From positions 10,384,001-10,448,000 of the forward strand of contig NC_134701.1 in assembly GCF_043290135.1 (NCBI RefSeq): DNA of 64,000 nucleotides, written 5' to 3'. Positions within the stretch are counted from its first letter, which is position 1. Each line of letters begins with the position of its first letter. Below, piece after piece: positions 13,126 through 25,237 of this stretch. Source of the DNA: Rhipicephalus microplus (Eukaryota > Arthropoda > Arachnida > Ixodida > Ixodidae). The position numbers and the translations under genes were made by a program. The notes under the pieces were generated by a model, which did not search any database, was not told the origin of the DNA, and saw only the letters and a list, made by a program, of their open reading frames with translations.

Positions 13126-13188
13126 GGGCTCGAACCTCCAACCTTTCGGTTAACAGCCGATCGCACTAGCCAATTGCGCCACGGAGAC
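13115..13188 (-). pseudogene. tRNA-Asn(GTT)-like pseudogene, type A exemplar
   Basis: The 74-nt body aligns position by position with eukaryotic tRNA-Asn(GTT), which is also 74 nt with its discriminator base. It has acceptor 5' strand GTCTCCG, D stem GCGC with loop AATTGGCTA, anticodon stem ATCGG/CCGAA with loop CTGTTAA (anticodon GTT), variable AGGTT, and T stem GGAGG/CCACC with loop TTCGAGC. Box A (TGGCGCAATTGG) and box B (GGTTCGAGCCC) both fit Pol III consensus. Defects are an A.A mismatch in the T stem, an A.A mismatch at 27-43, and an acceptor 3' strand CGGTGGT that pairs only partly with GTCTCCG (one T.T mismatch and two G.T pairs). It is therefore tRNA-derived but unlikely to be a working tRNA-Asn. 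The same structure recurs in nearly every unit of the window. Confidence 0.88.
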
Positions 13189-14514
13189 AGTCCTGCTCCA
13201 CTCTCACTACCATCAGAACATATCTTCAAAGCTATCAGCCCAAAAGAAAAAAAGCGCCGCACCACCACCGGTTGGGCTCGAACCTTCAACATTTCGGTTA
13301 ACAGCCGATCGCGCTAGTCAACTGCGCCACGGAGACAGTCGTGCTCCACTCTCACCACCATCAGAACATTTCTTCAAAGCTATCAGCCCAAAGGAAAAAA
13401 AGCGCCGCACCACCACCGGTTGTGCTCGTACCTCCAACCTTTCGGTTAACAACCGATCGCGCTAGCCAATTGCGCCATGGAGACAGTCGTGCTCCACTCT
13501 CACCACCATCAGAACATTTCTTCAAAGCTATCAGCCCAAAGAAAAAAAAGCGCCGCACCACCACCGGGTTGGCTCGTACCTCCAACCTTTCGGTTAACAG
13601 CCGATCGCGCTAGCAAATTGTGCCATGGAAACAGTCGTGCTCCACTCTTACCACCATCAGAACATATCTTCAAAGCTATCAGCCCAAAGAAAAAAAAGGC
13701 GCCGCATCACCACCGGATGGGCTCGAACCTTCAACCTTTCGGTTAACAGCCGATCGCGCTAGCCAATTGCGCCACGGAGACAGTCGTGCTCCACTCTCAC
13801 CACCATCAGAACATATCTTCAAAGCTATCAGCCCAAAGAAAAAAAAAGCGCCGCACCACCACCGGGTGGGCTCGTACCTATAACCTTTCGGTTAACAGCC
13901 GATCGCGCTAGCCAATTGCGCCACGAAGACAGTCCTGCTCCACAGTCACCACCACCAGAACATATCTTCGAAGCTATCAGCGCAAAATAAAAAAAGCGCC
14001 GCACCACCACCGGGTGGGCTCGTAGCTCCAACCTTTCGGTTAACAGCCGATCGTGCTAGCCAATTGCGCCACGGAGACAGTCGCGCTCCAATCTCACTAC
14101 CATCAGAACATATCTTCAAAGCCAACAGCCCAAAAGAAAAAAAGCGCCGCACCACAACCGGGTGGGCTAGAAACTCCAACATTTCGGTTAACAGCCGATC
14201 GCGCTAGCCAACTGCGCCACGGAGACAGTCGTGCTCCACTCTCACCACCATCAGAACATTTCTTCAAAGCTATCAGCCCAAAGAAAAAAAGCGCCGCACC
14301 ACCACCGGGTGGGCTCGAACCTCCAACATTTCGGTTAACAGCCGATCGTGCTAGCCAACTGCGCCACGGAGACAGTCGTGCTCCACTCTCACCACCATCA
14401 GAACATTTCTTCAAAGCTATCAGCCCAAAGAAAAAAAAAGCGCCGCACCACCACCGGGTGTGCTCGTACCTCCAACCTTTCGGTTAACAGCCGATCGCGC
14501 TAGCAAATTGTGCC

Positions 14515-17029
14515 ATGGAGACAGTCGTGCTCCACTCTCACCACCATCAGAACATTTCTTCAAAGCTATCAGCCCAAAGAAAAAAAAAGCGCCGCACCAC
14601 CACCGGGTGTGCTCGTACCTCCAACCTTTCGGTTAACAGCCGATGACGCTAGCCAATTGCGCCACGGAGACAGTCCTGCTCCACACTCACCACCACCAGA
14701 ACATATCTTCAAATATATCTGTCCAAAGAAAACAAAGCACCGCACCACCACCGGGTGGGCTCGTACCTCCAACCTTTCGGTTAACAGCCGATCGCGCTAG
14801 CCAATTGCGCCACAGAGACAGTCGTGCTCCACTCTCCCCACCATAAGAACATATCTTCAAAGCTATCAGCCCAAAGAAAAAAAAGCGCCGCACCACCACC
14901 GGGTGGGCTCGTACCTCCAACCTTGCGGTTAACAGCCGATCGCGCCAGCCAATTGCGCCACGGAGACAGTTCTGCTCCACTCTCACCACCATCAGAACAT
15001 ATCTTCAAAGCTATCAGCCCAAAGAAAAAAGGCAACACACCACTCCCGGGAGGGCTCGAACCTCCAACGTTTCAGTTAACAGCCGATCGCATAGCCAATT
15101 GCGCCACGAAGACAGTCGTGCTCCACTCTCACCACCGTCAGAACATTTCTTCAGAGCTATCAGCCCAAAGAAAAAAGGCGCCGCACCACCACCTGGTGGG
15201 CTCGTACCTCCAACCTTTCGGTTAACAGCCAATCGCGCTAGCTGATTGCGCCACGGAGACAGTCATGCTCCACTCTCACCACCATCACAACATATCTTCA
15301 AATATATCTGTCCAAAGAAAAAAAAGCACCGCATCACCACCGGGTGGGCTCGTACCTCCAACCTTTTGGTTAACAGCCGATCGCGCTAGCCAATTGCGCC
15401 ACGGAGACAGTCGTGCTCCACTCTCACCACCATAAGAACATATCTTCAAAGCTATCAGCCCAAAGAAAAAAAAGTGCCGCACCACCACCGGGTGGGCTCG
15501 TAGCTCCAACCTTTCGGTTAAACCCGATCGCGCTAGCCAATTGCGCCACGGAGACAGTCGCGCTCCACTCTCACCACCATCAGAACATAGCTTCAAAGTT
15601 ATCAGCCCAAAGAAAAAAAAGCGCCGCACCACCACCGGGTGGGCTCGAACCTCCAACCTTTCGGTTAACAGCCGATCGCACTAGCCAATTGCGCCACGGA
15701 GACAGTCCTGCTCCACTCTCACTACCATCAGAACATATCTTCAAAGCTATCAGCCCAAAAGAAAAAAAGCGCCGCACCACCACCGGTTGGGCTCGAACCT
15801 TCAACATTTCGGTTAACAGCCGATCGCGCTAGTCAACTGCGCCACGGAGACAGTCGTGCTCCACTCTCACCACCATCAGAACATTTCTTCAAAGCTATCA
15901 GCCCAAAGGAAAAAAAGCGCCGCACCACCACCGGTTGTGCTCGTACCTCCAACCTTTCGGTTAACAACCGATCGCGCTAGCCAATTGCGCCATGGAGACA
16001 GTCGTGCTCCACTCTCACCACCATCAGAACATTTCTTCAAAGCTATCAGCCCAAAGAAAAAAAAGCGCCGCACCACCACCGGGTTGGCTCGTACCTCCAA
16101 CCTTTCGGTTAACAGCCGATCGCGCTAGCAAATTGTGCCATGGAAACAGTCGTGCTCCACTCTTACCACCATCAGAACATATCTTCAAAGCTATCAGCCC
16201 AAAGAAAAAAAAGGCGCCGCATCACCACCGGATGGGCTCGAACCTTCAACCTTTCGGTTAACAGCCGATCGCGCTAGCCAATTGCGCCACGGAGACAGTC
16301 GTGCTCCACTCTCACCACCATCAGAACATATCTTCAAAGCTATCAGCCCAAAGAAAAAAAAAGCGCCGCACCACCACCGGGTGGGCTCGTACCTATAACC
16401 TTTCGGTTAACAGCCGATCGCGCTAGCCAATTGCGCCACGAAGACAGTCCTGCTCCACAGTCACCACCACCAGAACATATCTTCGAAGCTATCAGCGCAA
16501 AATAAAAAAAGCGCCGCACCACCACCGGGTGGGCTCGTAGCTCCAACCTTTCGGTTAACAGCCGATCGCGCTAGCCAATTGCGCCACGGAGACAGTCGCG
16601 CTCCAATCTCACTACCATCAGAACATATCTTCAAAGCCAACAGCCCAAAAGAAAAAAAGCGCCGCACCACAACCGGGTGGGCTAGAAACTCCAACATTTC
16701 GGTTAACAGCCGATCGCGCTAGCCAACTGCGCCACGGAGACAGTCGTGCTCCACTCTCACCACCATCAGAACATTTCTTCAAAGCTATCAGCCCAAAGAA
16801 AAAAAGCGCCGCACCACCACCGGGTGGGCTCGAACCTCCAACATTTCGGTTAACAGCCGATCGTGCTAGCCAACTGCGCCACGGAGACAGTCGTGCTCCA
16901 CTCTCACCACCATCAGAACATTTCTTCAAAGCTATCAGCCCAAAGAAAAAAAAAGCGCCGCACCACCACCGGGTGTGCTCGTACCTCCAACCTTTCGGTT
17001 AACAGCCGATCGCGCTAGCAAATTGTGCC
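14515..17029. repeat. 2515-bp higher-order repeat, copy 2
   Basis: This is the partner of 12000-14514. One small difference is GGTTAAACCCG near 15517 against GGTTAACACCCG near 13002. Confidence 0.85.
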
Positions 17030-17397
17030 ATGGAAACAGTCGTGCTCCACTCTTACCACCATCAGAACATATCTTCAAAGCTATCAGCCCAAAGAAAAAA
17101 AAAGGCGCCGCACCACCACCGGATGGGCTCGAACCTTCAACCTTTCGGTTAACAGCCGATCGCGCTAGCCAATTGCGCCAGGAGACAGTCCTGCTCCACT
17201 CTCACACCATCAGAACATATCTTCAAAGCTCTATGCCCAAAGAAAAAAAAGCAACACACCACTCCCTGGAGGGCTCGAACATCCAACCTTTCAGTTAACA
17301 GCCCATCGAATAGCCAATTGCGCCACGGAGACAGTCATGCTCCACTCTCACCACCATCAGAACATATCTTCAAAACTATCAGCCCAAAGAAAAAAGC
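16365..17397. repeat. 1033-bp higher-order repeat, copy 1
   Basis: About seven units are repeated directly at 17398-18430. They share the CCTATAACC, TTCGAAGC, GCCAACAGCCC and GCAAATTGTGCCATGG variants. Confidence 0.82.
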
Positions 17398-18430
17398 GCC
17401 GCACCACCACCGGGTGGGCTCGTACCTATAACCTTTCGGTTAACAGCCGATCGCGCTAGCCAATTGCGCCACGAAGACAGTCCTGCTCCACAGTCACCAC
17501 CACCAGAACATATCTTCGAAGCTATCAGCGCAAAATAAAAAAAGCGCCGCACCACCACCGGGTGGGCTCGTAGCTCCAACCTTTCGGTTAACAGCCGATC
17601 GCGCTAGCCAATTGCGCCACGGAGACAGTCGCGCTCCAATCTCACCACCATCAGAACATATCTTCAAAGCCAACAGCCCAAAAGAAAAAAAGCGCCGCAC
17701 CACAACCGGGTGGGCTCGAACCTCCAACATTTCGGTTAACAGCCGATCGCGCTAGCCAACTGCGCCACGGAGACAGTCGTGCTCCACTCTCACCACCATC
17801 AGAACATTTCTTCAAAGCTATCAGCCCAAAGAAAAAAAGCGCCGCACCACCACCGGGTGGGCTCGAACCTCCAACATTTCGGTTAACAGCCGATCGTGCT
17901 AGCCAACTGCGCCACGGAGACAGTCGTGCTCCACTCTCACCACCATCAGAACATTTCTTCAAAGCTATCAGCCCAAAGAAAAAAAAAGCGCCGCACCACC
18001 ACCGGGTGTGCTCGTACCACCAACCTTTCGGTTAACAGCCGATCGCGCTAGCAAATTGTGCCATGGAAACAGTCGTGCTCCACTCTTACCACCATCAGAA
18101 CATATCTTCAAAGCTATCAGCCCAAAGAAAAAAAAGGCGCCGCACCACCACCGGATGGGCTCGAACCTTCAACCTTTCGGTTAACAGCCGATCGCGCTAG
18201 CCAATTGCGCCAGGAGACAGTCCTGCTCCACTCTCACACCATCAGAACATATCTTCAAAGCTCTATGCCCAAAGAAAAAAAAGCAACACACCACTCCCTG
18301 GAGGGCTCGAACATCCAACCTTTCAGTTAACAGCCCATCGAATAGCCAATTGCGCCACGGAGACAGTCATGCTCCACTCTCACCACCATCAGAACATATC
18401 TTCAAAACTATCAGCCCAAAGAAAAAAACG
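17398..18430. repeat. 1033-bp higher-order repeat, copy 2
   Basis: This is the partner of 16365-17397. It differs, for example, in CGTACCACCAACC near 18015 against CGTACCTCCAACC near 16982. Confidence 0.82.
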
Positions 18431-18567
18431 CCGCACCACCACCGGGTGGGCTCGTACCTCCAACCTTTCGGTTAACAGCCGATCGCGCTAGCCAATTGTG
18501 CCACGGAGACAGTCGTGCTCCACTCTCACCACCACCAGAACATATCTTCAAAGCTATCAGCCCAAAG

Positions 18568-18576
18568 AAAAAAAAA
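18568..18576 (-). terminator. Pol III-type oligo-T terminator, type B exemplar
   Basis: Nine T on the minus strand follow the tRNA-like body and a trailer of about 9 nt (TGGTGTGTTGC). Confidence 0.65.
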
Positions 18577-18585
18577 GCAACACAC

Positions 18586-18658
18586 CACTCCCGGGAGGGC
18601 TCGAACCTCCAACCTTTCAGTTAACAGCCGATCGCATTGCCGATTGCGCCACGAAGAC
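18586..18658 (-). pseudogene. tRNA-Asn(GTT)-like pseudogene, type B exemplar
   Basis: This 73-nt tRNA-like body has anticodon loop CTGTTAA and a fully paired T stem, GGAGG with CCTCC, around the intact loop TTCGAGC. Relative to canonical tRNA-Asn (GGTGG/CCACC), the T stem carries a change on both strands that restores pairing. The D arm is one base shorter than in type A, leaving a weaker D stem. The acceptor strands GTCTTCG and CGGGAGT pair mostly through G.T wobbles, with one C.A mismatch. Box A is slightly altered (CAATCGGC) and box B is intact. This is the version I would expect a tRNA finder to score best, still as a probable pseudogene. Confidence 0.83.
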
Positions 18659-21413
18659 AGTCGTGCTCCACTCTCACCACCGTCAGAACATTTCTTCAGA
18701 GCTATCAGCCCAGAGAAAAAAAATCGCCGCACCACCACCGGGTTGGCTCGTACCTCCAACCTTTCGGTTAACAGCCGATCGCGCTAGCCAATTGCGCCAT
18801 GTAGACTGTCGTGCTCCACTCTTACTACCATCAGAACATATCTTCAAAGCTATCAGCCCAAAGAAAAATAAAGCGCCGCACCACCACCGGATGGGCTCGA
18901 ACCTACAACCTTTCAGTTAACAGCCGATCGCGCTAGCCAATTGCGCCACGGAGACAGTCCTGCTCCACACTCACCACCACCAGAACATATCTTCAAAGCT
19001 ATCAGCGCAAAATAAAAAAGGCAACACACCACTCCCGGGAGGGCTCGAACCTCTAACCTTTCGGTTAACTGCCGATCGCGCTAGCCTATCGCGCCACGGA
19101 GACAGTCGTATTCCACTCTCACCACCACCAGAACATATCTTCAAAGCTATCAGCCCAAAAAAAGCGCCGCACCACCACCGGGTGGGCTCGTAGCTCCAAC
19201 CTTTCGGTTAACAGCCCATCGCGCTAGCCAATTGCGCCACGGAGACAGTCGCGCTCCACTCTCACCACTATCAGAACATAGCTTCAAAGTTATCAGCCCA
19301 AAAAAAAGCGCCGCACCACCACCGGGTGGGCTCGAACCTCCAACCTTTCGGTTAACAGCCGATCGCACTGGGCAATTGCGCCACGGAGACAGTCCTGCTC
19401 CACTCTCACCACCATCAGAACATATCTTCAAAGCTATCAGCCCAAAAGAAAAAAAGCGCTGCACCACCACCGGGTGGGCTCGAACCTCCAACATTTCGGT
19501 TAACAGCCGATCGCGCTAGCCAACTGCGCCACGGAGACAGTCATGCTCCACTCTCACCACCACCAGAACATATCTTCAAAGGTATCAGCCCAAAAAAAAG
19601 CGCCGCAGCACCACCGGGTGGGCTCGTAGCTCCAACCTTTCGGTTAACAGCCGATCGCGCTAGCCAATTGCGCCACGGAGACAGTCGCGCTCCACTCTCA
19701 CCACCATCAGAACATAGCTTCAAAGTTATCAGCCCAAAGAAAAAAAAGCGCCGCACCACCACCGGGTGGGCTCGAACCTCCAACCTTTCGGTTAACAGCC
19801 GATCGCACTGGGCAATTGCGCCATGGAGACAGTCGTGCTCCACTCTCACCACCATCAGTACATATCTTCAAAGCTATCAGCCCAAAGAAAAAAAGCGCCA
19901 CACCACCACCGGGTGGGCTCGTACCTCCAACCTTTCGGTTAACAGCCGATCGCGCTATCCAATTGCGCAACGGAGACAGTCCTGCTCCACACTCACCACC
20001 ACCAGAACATATCTTCAAAGCTATCAGCGAAAAATAAAAAAGGCAACACACCACTCCCGGGAGGGCTCGAACCTCTAACCTTTCGGTTAACAGCGGATCG
20101 CGCTAGCCTATCGCGCCACGGAGACAGTCGTGCTCCACTCTCACCACCACCAGAACATATCTTCAAAGCTATCAGCCCAAAAAAAGCGCCGCACCACCAC
20201 CGGGTGGGCTCGTAGCTCCAACCTCTCGGTTAACAGCCGATCGCGCTAGCCAATTGCGCCACGGAGACAGTCGCGCTCCACTCTCACCACCATCAGAACA
20301 TAGCTTCAAAGTTATCAGCCCAAAGAAAAAAAGCGCCGCACCACCACCGGGTGGGCTCGAACCTCCAACCTTTCGGTTAACAGCCGATGACGCTAGCCAA
20401 TTGCGCCACGGAGACAGTCCTGCTCCACACTCACCACCACCAGAACATATCTTCAAATATATCTGTCCAAAGAAAAAAAAGCACCGCACCACCACCGGGT
20501 GGGCTCGTACCTCCAACCTTTCGGTTAACAGCCGATCGCGCTAGCCAATTGCGCCACAGAGACAGTCGTGCTCCACTCTCACCACCATAAGAACATATCT
20601 TCAAAGCTATCAGCCCAAAGAAAAAAAAGCGCCGCACCACCACCGGGTGGGCTCGTACCTCCAACCTTGCGGTTAACAGCCGATCGCGCCAGCCAATTGC
20701 GCCACGGAGACAGTTCTGCTCCACTCTCACCACCATCAGAACATATCTTCAAAGCTATCAGCCCAAAGAAAAAAAGGCAACACACCACTCCCGGGAGGGC
20801 TCGAACCTCCAAATTTTCAGTTAACAGCCGATCGCATAGCCAATTGCGCCACGAAGACAGTCGTGCTCCACTCTCACCACCGTCAGAACATTTCTTCAGA
20901 GCTATCAGCCCAAAGAAAAAAAGGCGCCGCACCACCACCTGGTGGGCTCGTACCTCCAACCTTTAGGTTAACAGCCAATCGCGCTAGCTGATTGCGCCAC
21001 GGAGACAGTCATGCTCCCCTCTCACCACCATCACAACATATCTTCAAATATATCTGTCCAAAGAAAAAAAAGCACCGCACCACCACCGGGTGGGCTCGTA
21101 CCTCCAACCTTTTGGTTAACAGCCGATCGCGCTAGCCAATTGCGCCACGGAGACAGTCGTGCTCCACTCTCACCACCATAAGAACATATCTTCAAAGCTA
21201 TCAGCCCAAATAAAAAAAAGCGCCGCACCACCACCGGGTGGGCTCGTAGCTCCAACCTTTCGGTTAACACCCGATCGCGCTAGCCAATTGCGCCACGGAG
21301 ACAGTCGCGCTCCACTCTCACCACCATCAGAACATAGCTTCAAAGTTATCAGCCCAAAGAAAAAAAGGCGCCGCACCACCACCGGGTGGGCTCGAACCTC
21401 CAACCTTTCGGTT

Positions 21414-24400
21414 AACAGCCGATCGCGCTAGCCAATTGCGCCACGGAGACAGTCGCGCTCCAATCTCACCACCATCAGAACATATCTTCAAAGCCAACAG
21501 CCCAAAAGAAAAAAAGCGCCGCACCACAACCGGGTGGGCTCGAACCTCCAACATTTCGGTTAACAGCCGATCGCGCTAGCCAACTGCGCCACGGAGACAG
21601 TCGTGCTCCACTCTCACCACCATCAGAACATTTCTTCAAAGCTATCAGCCCAAAGAAAAAAAGCGCCGCACCACCACCGGGTGGGCTCGAACCTCCAACA
21701 TTTCGGTTAACAGCCGATCGTGCTAGCCAACTGCGCCACGGAGACAGTCGTGCTCCACTCTCACCACCATCAGAACATTTCTTCAAAGCTATCAGCCCAA
21801 AGAAAAAAAAAGCGCCGCACCACCACCGGGTGTGCTCGTACCACCAACCTTTCGGTTAACAGCCGATCGCGCTAGCAAATTGTGCCATGGAAACAGTCGT
21901 GCTCCACTCTTACCACCATCAGAACATATCTTCAAAGCTATCAGCCCAAAGAAAAAAAAGGCGCCGCACCACCACCGGATGGGCTCGAACCTTCAACCTT
22001 TCGGTTAACAGCCGATCGCGCTAGCCAATTGCGCCAGGAGACAGTCCTGCTCCACTCTCACACCATCAGAACATATCTTCAAAGCTCTATGCCCAAAGAA
22101 AAAAAAGCAACACACCACTCCCTGGAGGGCTCGAACATCCAACCTTTCAGTTAACAGCCCATCGAATAGCCAATTGCGCCACGGAGACAGTCATGCTCCA
22201 CTCTCACCACCATCAGAACATATCTTCAAAACTATCAGCCCAAAGAAAAAAACGCCGCACCACCACCGGGTGGGCTCGTACCTCCAACCTTTCGGTTAAC
22301 AGCCGATCGCGCTAGCCAATTGTGCCACGGAGACAGTCGTGCTCCACTCTCACCACCACCAGAACATATCTTCAAAGCTATCAGCCCAAAGAAAAAAAAA
22401 GCAACACACCACTCCCGGGAGGGCTCGAACCTCCAACCTTTCAGTTAACAGCCGATCGCATTGCCGATTGCGCCACGAAGACAGTCGTGCTCCACTCTCA
22501 CCACCGTCAGAACATTTCTTCAGAGCTATCAGCCCAGAGAAAAAAAATCGCCGCACCACCACCGGGTTGGCTCGTACCTCCAACCTTTCGGTTAACAGCC
22601 GATCGCGCTAGCCAATTGCGCCATGTAGACTGTCGTGCTCCACTCTTACTACCATCAGAACATATCTTCAAAGCTATCAGCCCAAAGAAAAATAAAGCGC
22701 CGCACCACCACCGGATGGGCTCGAACCTACAACCTTTCAGTTAACAGCCGATCGCGCTAGCCAATTGCGCCACGGAGACAGTCCTGCTCCACACTCACCA
22801 CCACCAGAACATATCTTCAAAGCTATCAGCGCAAAATAAAAAAGGCAACACACCACTCCCGGGAGGGCTCGAACCTCTAACCTTTCGGTTAACTGCCGAT
22901 CGCGCTAGCCTATCGCGCCACGGAGACAGTCGTATTCCACTCTCACCACCACCAGAACATATCTTCAAAGCTATCAGCCCAAAAAAAGCGCCGCACCACC
23001 ACCGGGTGGGCTCGTAGCTCCAACCTTTCGGTTAACAGCCCATCGCGCTAGCCAATTGCGCCACGGAGACAGTCGCGCTCCACTCTCACCACTATCAGAA
23101 CATAGCTTCAAAGTTATCAGCCCAAAAAAAAGCGCCGCACCACCACCGGGTGGGCTCGAACCTCCAACCTTTCGGTTAACAGCCGATCGCACTGGGCAAT
23201 TGCGCCACGGAGACAGTCCTGCTCCACTCTCACCACCATCAGAACATATCTTCAAAGCTATCAGCCCAAAAGAAAAAAAGCGCTGCACCACCACCGGGTG
23301 GGCTCGAACCTCCAACATTTCGGTTAACAGCCGATCGCGCTAGCCAACTGCGCCACGGAGACAGTCATGCTCCACTCTCACCACCACCAGAACATATCTT
23401 CAAAGGTATCAGCCCAAAAAAAAGCGCCGCAGCACCACCGGGTGGGCTCGTAGCTCCAACCTTTCGGTTAACAGCCGATCGCGCTAGCCAATTGCGCCAC
23501 GGAGACAGTCGCGCTCCACTCTCACCACCATCAGAACATAGCTTCAAAGTTATCAGCCCAAAGAAAAAAAAGCGCCGCACCACCACCGGGTGGGCTCGAA
23601 CCTCCAACCTTTCGGTTAACAGCCGATCGCACTGGGCAATTGCGCCATGGAGACAGTCGTGCTCCACTCTCACCACCATCAGTACATATCTTCAAAGCTA
23701 TCAGCCCAAAGAAAAAAAGCGCCACACCACCACCGGGTGGGCTCGTACCTCCAACCTTTCGGTTAACAGCCGATCGCGCTATCCAATTGCGCAACGGAGA
23801 CAGTCCTGCTCCACACTCACCACCACCAGAACATATCTTCAAAGCTATCAGCGAAAAATAAAAAAGGCAACACACCACTCCCGGGAGGGCTCGAACCTCT
23901 AACCTTTCGGTTAACAGCGGATCGCGCTAGCCTATCGCGCCACGGAGACAGTCGTGCTCCACTCTCACCACCACCAGAACATATCTTCAAAGCTATCAGC
24001 CCAAAAAAAGCGCCGCACCACCACCGGGTGGGCTCGTAGCTCCAACCTCTCGGTTAACAGCCGATCGCGCTAGCCAATTGCGCCACGGAGACAGTCGCGC
24101 TCCACTCTCACCACCATCAGAACATAGCTTCAAAGTTATCAGCCCAAAGAAAAAAAGCGCCGCACCACCACCGGGTGGGCTCGAACCTCCAACCTTTCGG
24201 TTAACAGCCGATGACGCTAGCCAATTGCGCCACGGAGACAGTCCTGCTCCACACTCACCACCACCAGAACATATCTTCAAATATATCTGTCCAAAGAAAA
24301 AAAAGCACCGCACCACCACCGGGTGGGCTCGTACCTCCAACCTTTCGGTTAACAGCCGATCGCGCTAGCCAATTGCGCCACAGAGACAGTCGTGCTCCAC

Positions 24401-25237
24401 TCTCACCACCATAAGAACATATCTTCAAAGCTATCAGCCCAAAGAAAAAAAAGCGCCGCACCACCACCGGGTGGGCTCGTACCTCCAACCTTGCGGTTAA
24501 CAGCCGATCGCGCCAGCCAATTGCGCCACGGAGACAGTTCTGCTCCACTCTCACCACCATCAGAACATATCTTCAAAGCTATCAGCCCAAAGAAAAAAAG
24601 GCAACACACCACTCCCGGGAGGGCTCGAACCTCCAAATTTTCAGTTAACAGCCGATCGCATAGCCAATTGCGCCACGAAGACAGTCGTGCTCCACTCTCA
24701 CCACCGTCAGAACATTTCTTCAGAGCTATCAGCCCAAAGAAAAAAAGGCGCCGCACCACCACCTGGTGGGCTCGTACCTCCAACCTTTAGGTTAACAGCC
24801 AATCGCGCTAGCTGATTGCGCCACGGAGACAGTCATGCTCCCCTCTCACCACCATCACAACATATCTTCAAATATATCTGTCCAAAGAAAAAAAAGCACC
24901 GCACCACCACCGGGTGGGCTCGTACCTCCAACCTTTTGGTTAACAGCCGATCGCGCTAGCCAATTGCGCCACGGAGACAGTCGTGCTCCACTCTCACCAC
25001 CATAAGAACATATCTTCAAAGCTATCAGCCCAAATAAAAAAAAGCGCCGCACCACCACCGGGTGGGCTCGTAGCTCCAACCTTTCGGTTAACACCCGATC
25101 GCGCTAGCCAATTGCGCCACGGAGACAGTCGCGCTCCACTCTCACCACCATCAGAACATAGCTTCAAAGTTATCAGCCCAAAGAAAAAAAGGCGCCGCAC
25201 CACCACCGGGTGGGCTCGAACCTCCAACCTTTCGGTT
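21414..25237. repeat. 3824-bp higher-order repeat, copy 2
   Basis: This is the partner of 17590-21413. The right limit is set where CGCACTAGCC (25250) replaces CGCGCTAGCC (21425). Confidence 0.9.

Larger units (their letters stand above)
13091..13238 (-). repeat. reference type A monomer (148 bp)
   Basis: This is a complete type A unit phased from one CCCAAAG to the next. On the minus strand it reads, in order: spacer, tRNA-like body (13115-13188), short trailer GTGCGGCGC, T8 run (complement of 13098-13105) and CTTTGGG. The plus-strand hallmark is GCGCCGCACCACCACCGGGTGGG. This example has an intact box B (GGTTCGAGCCC); many other type A units carry GGTACGAGCC instead. Confidence 0.93.
12000..14514. 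repeat. 2515-bp higher-order repeat, copy 1
   Basis: About 17 units are tandemly duplicated as 14515-17029. The shared order includes the OCC-like series CAGTTCTGCTCC, GGCAACACACCACTCCC, CATGCTCC and the CCAACAGCCC spacer. Limits are approximate because flanking units are homologous. Confidence 0.85.
18561..18708 (-). repeat. reference type B monomer (148 bp)
   Basis: This is a complete type B unit in the same phase as the type A reference. The plus-strand hallmark is GCAACACACCACTCCCGGGAGGG, with GATCGCAT in the D arm (one base shorter than GATCGCGCT) and CGAAGAC at the acceptor. Variation in the A run sets the unit length at 147 or 148 bp. Type B units often alternate with type A units in the right half of the window. 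Confidence 0.9.
17590..21413. repeat. 3824-bp higher-order repeat, copy 1
   Basis: About 26 units are repeated immediately at 21414-25237 with nearly complete identity, down to rare variants such as GTTAACTGCCG, GCAGCACCACC and CCTCTCGG. Confidence 0.9.

Noticed and set aside
13115..13188. Annotating units as functional tRNA-Asn genes
   Set aside because: The acceptor 3' strand and the T or anticodon stem are mismatched in every unit I inspected closely, so pseudogene is the safer call.
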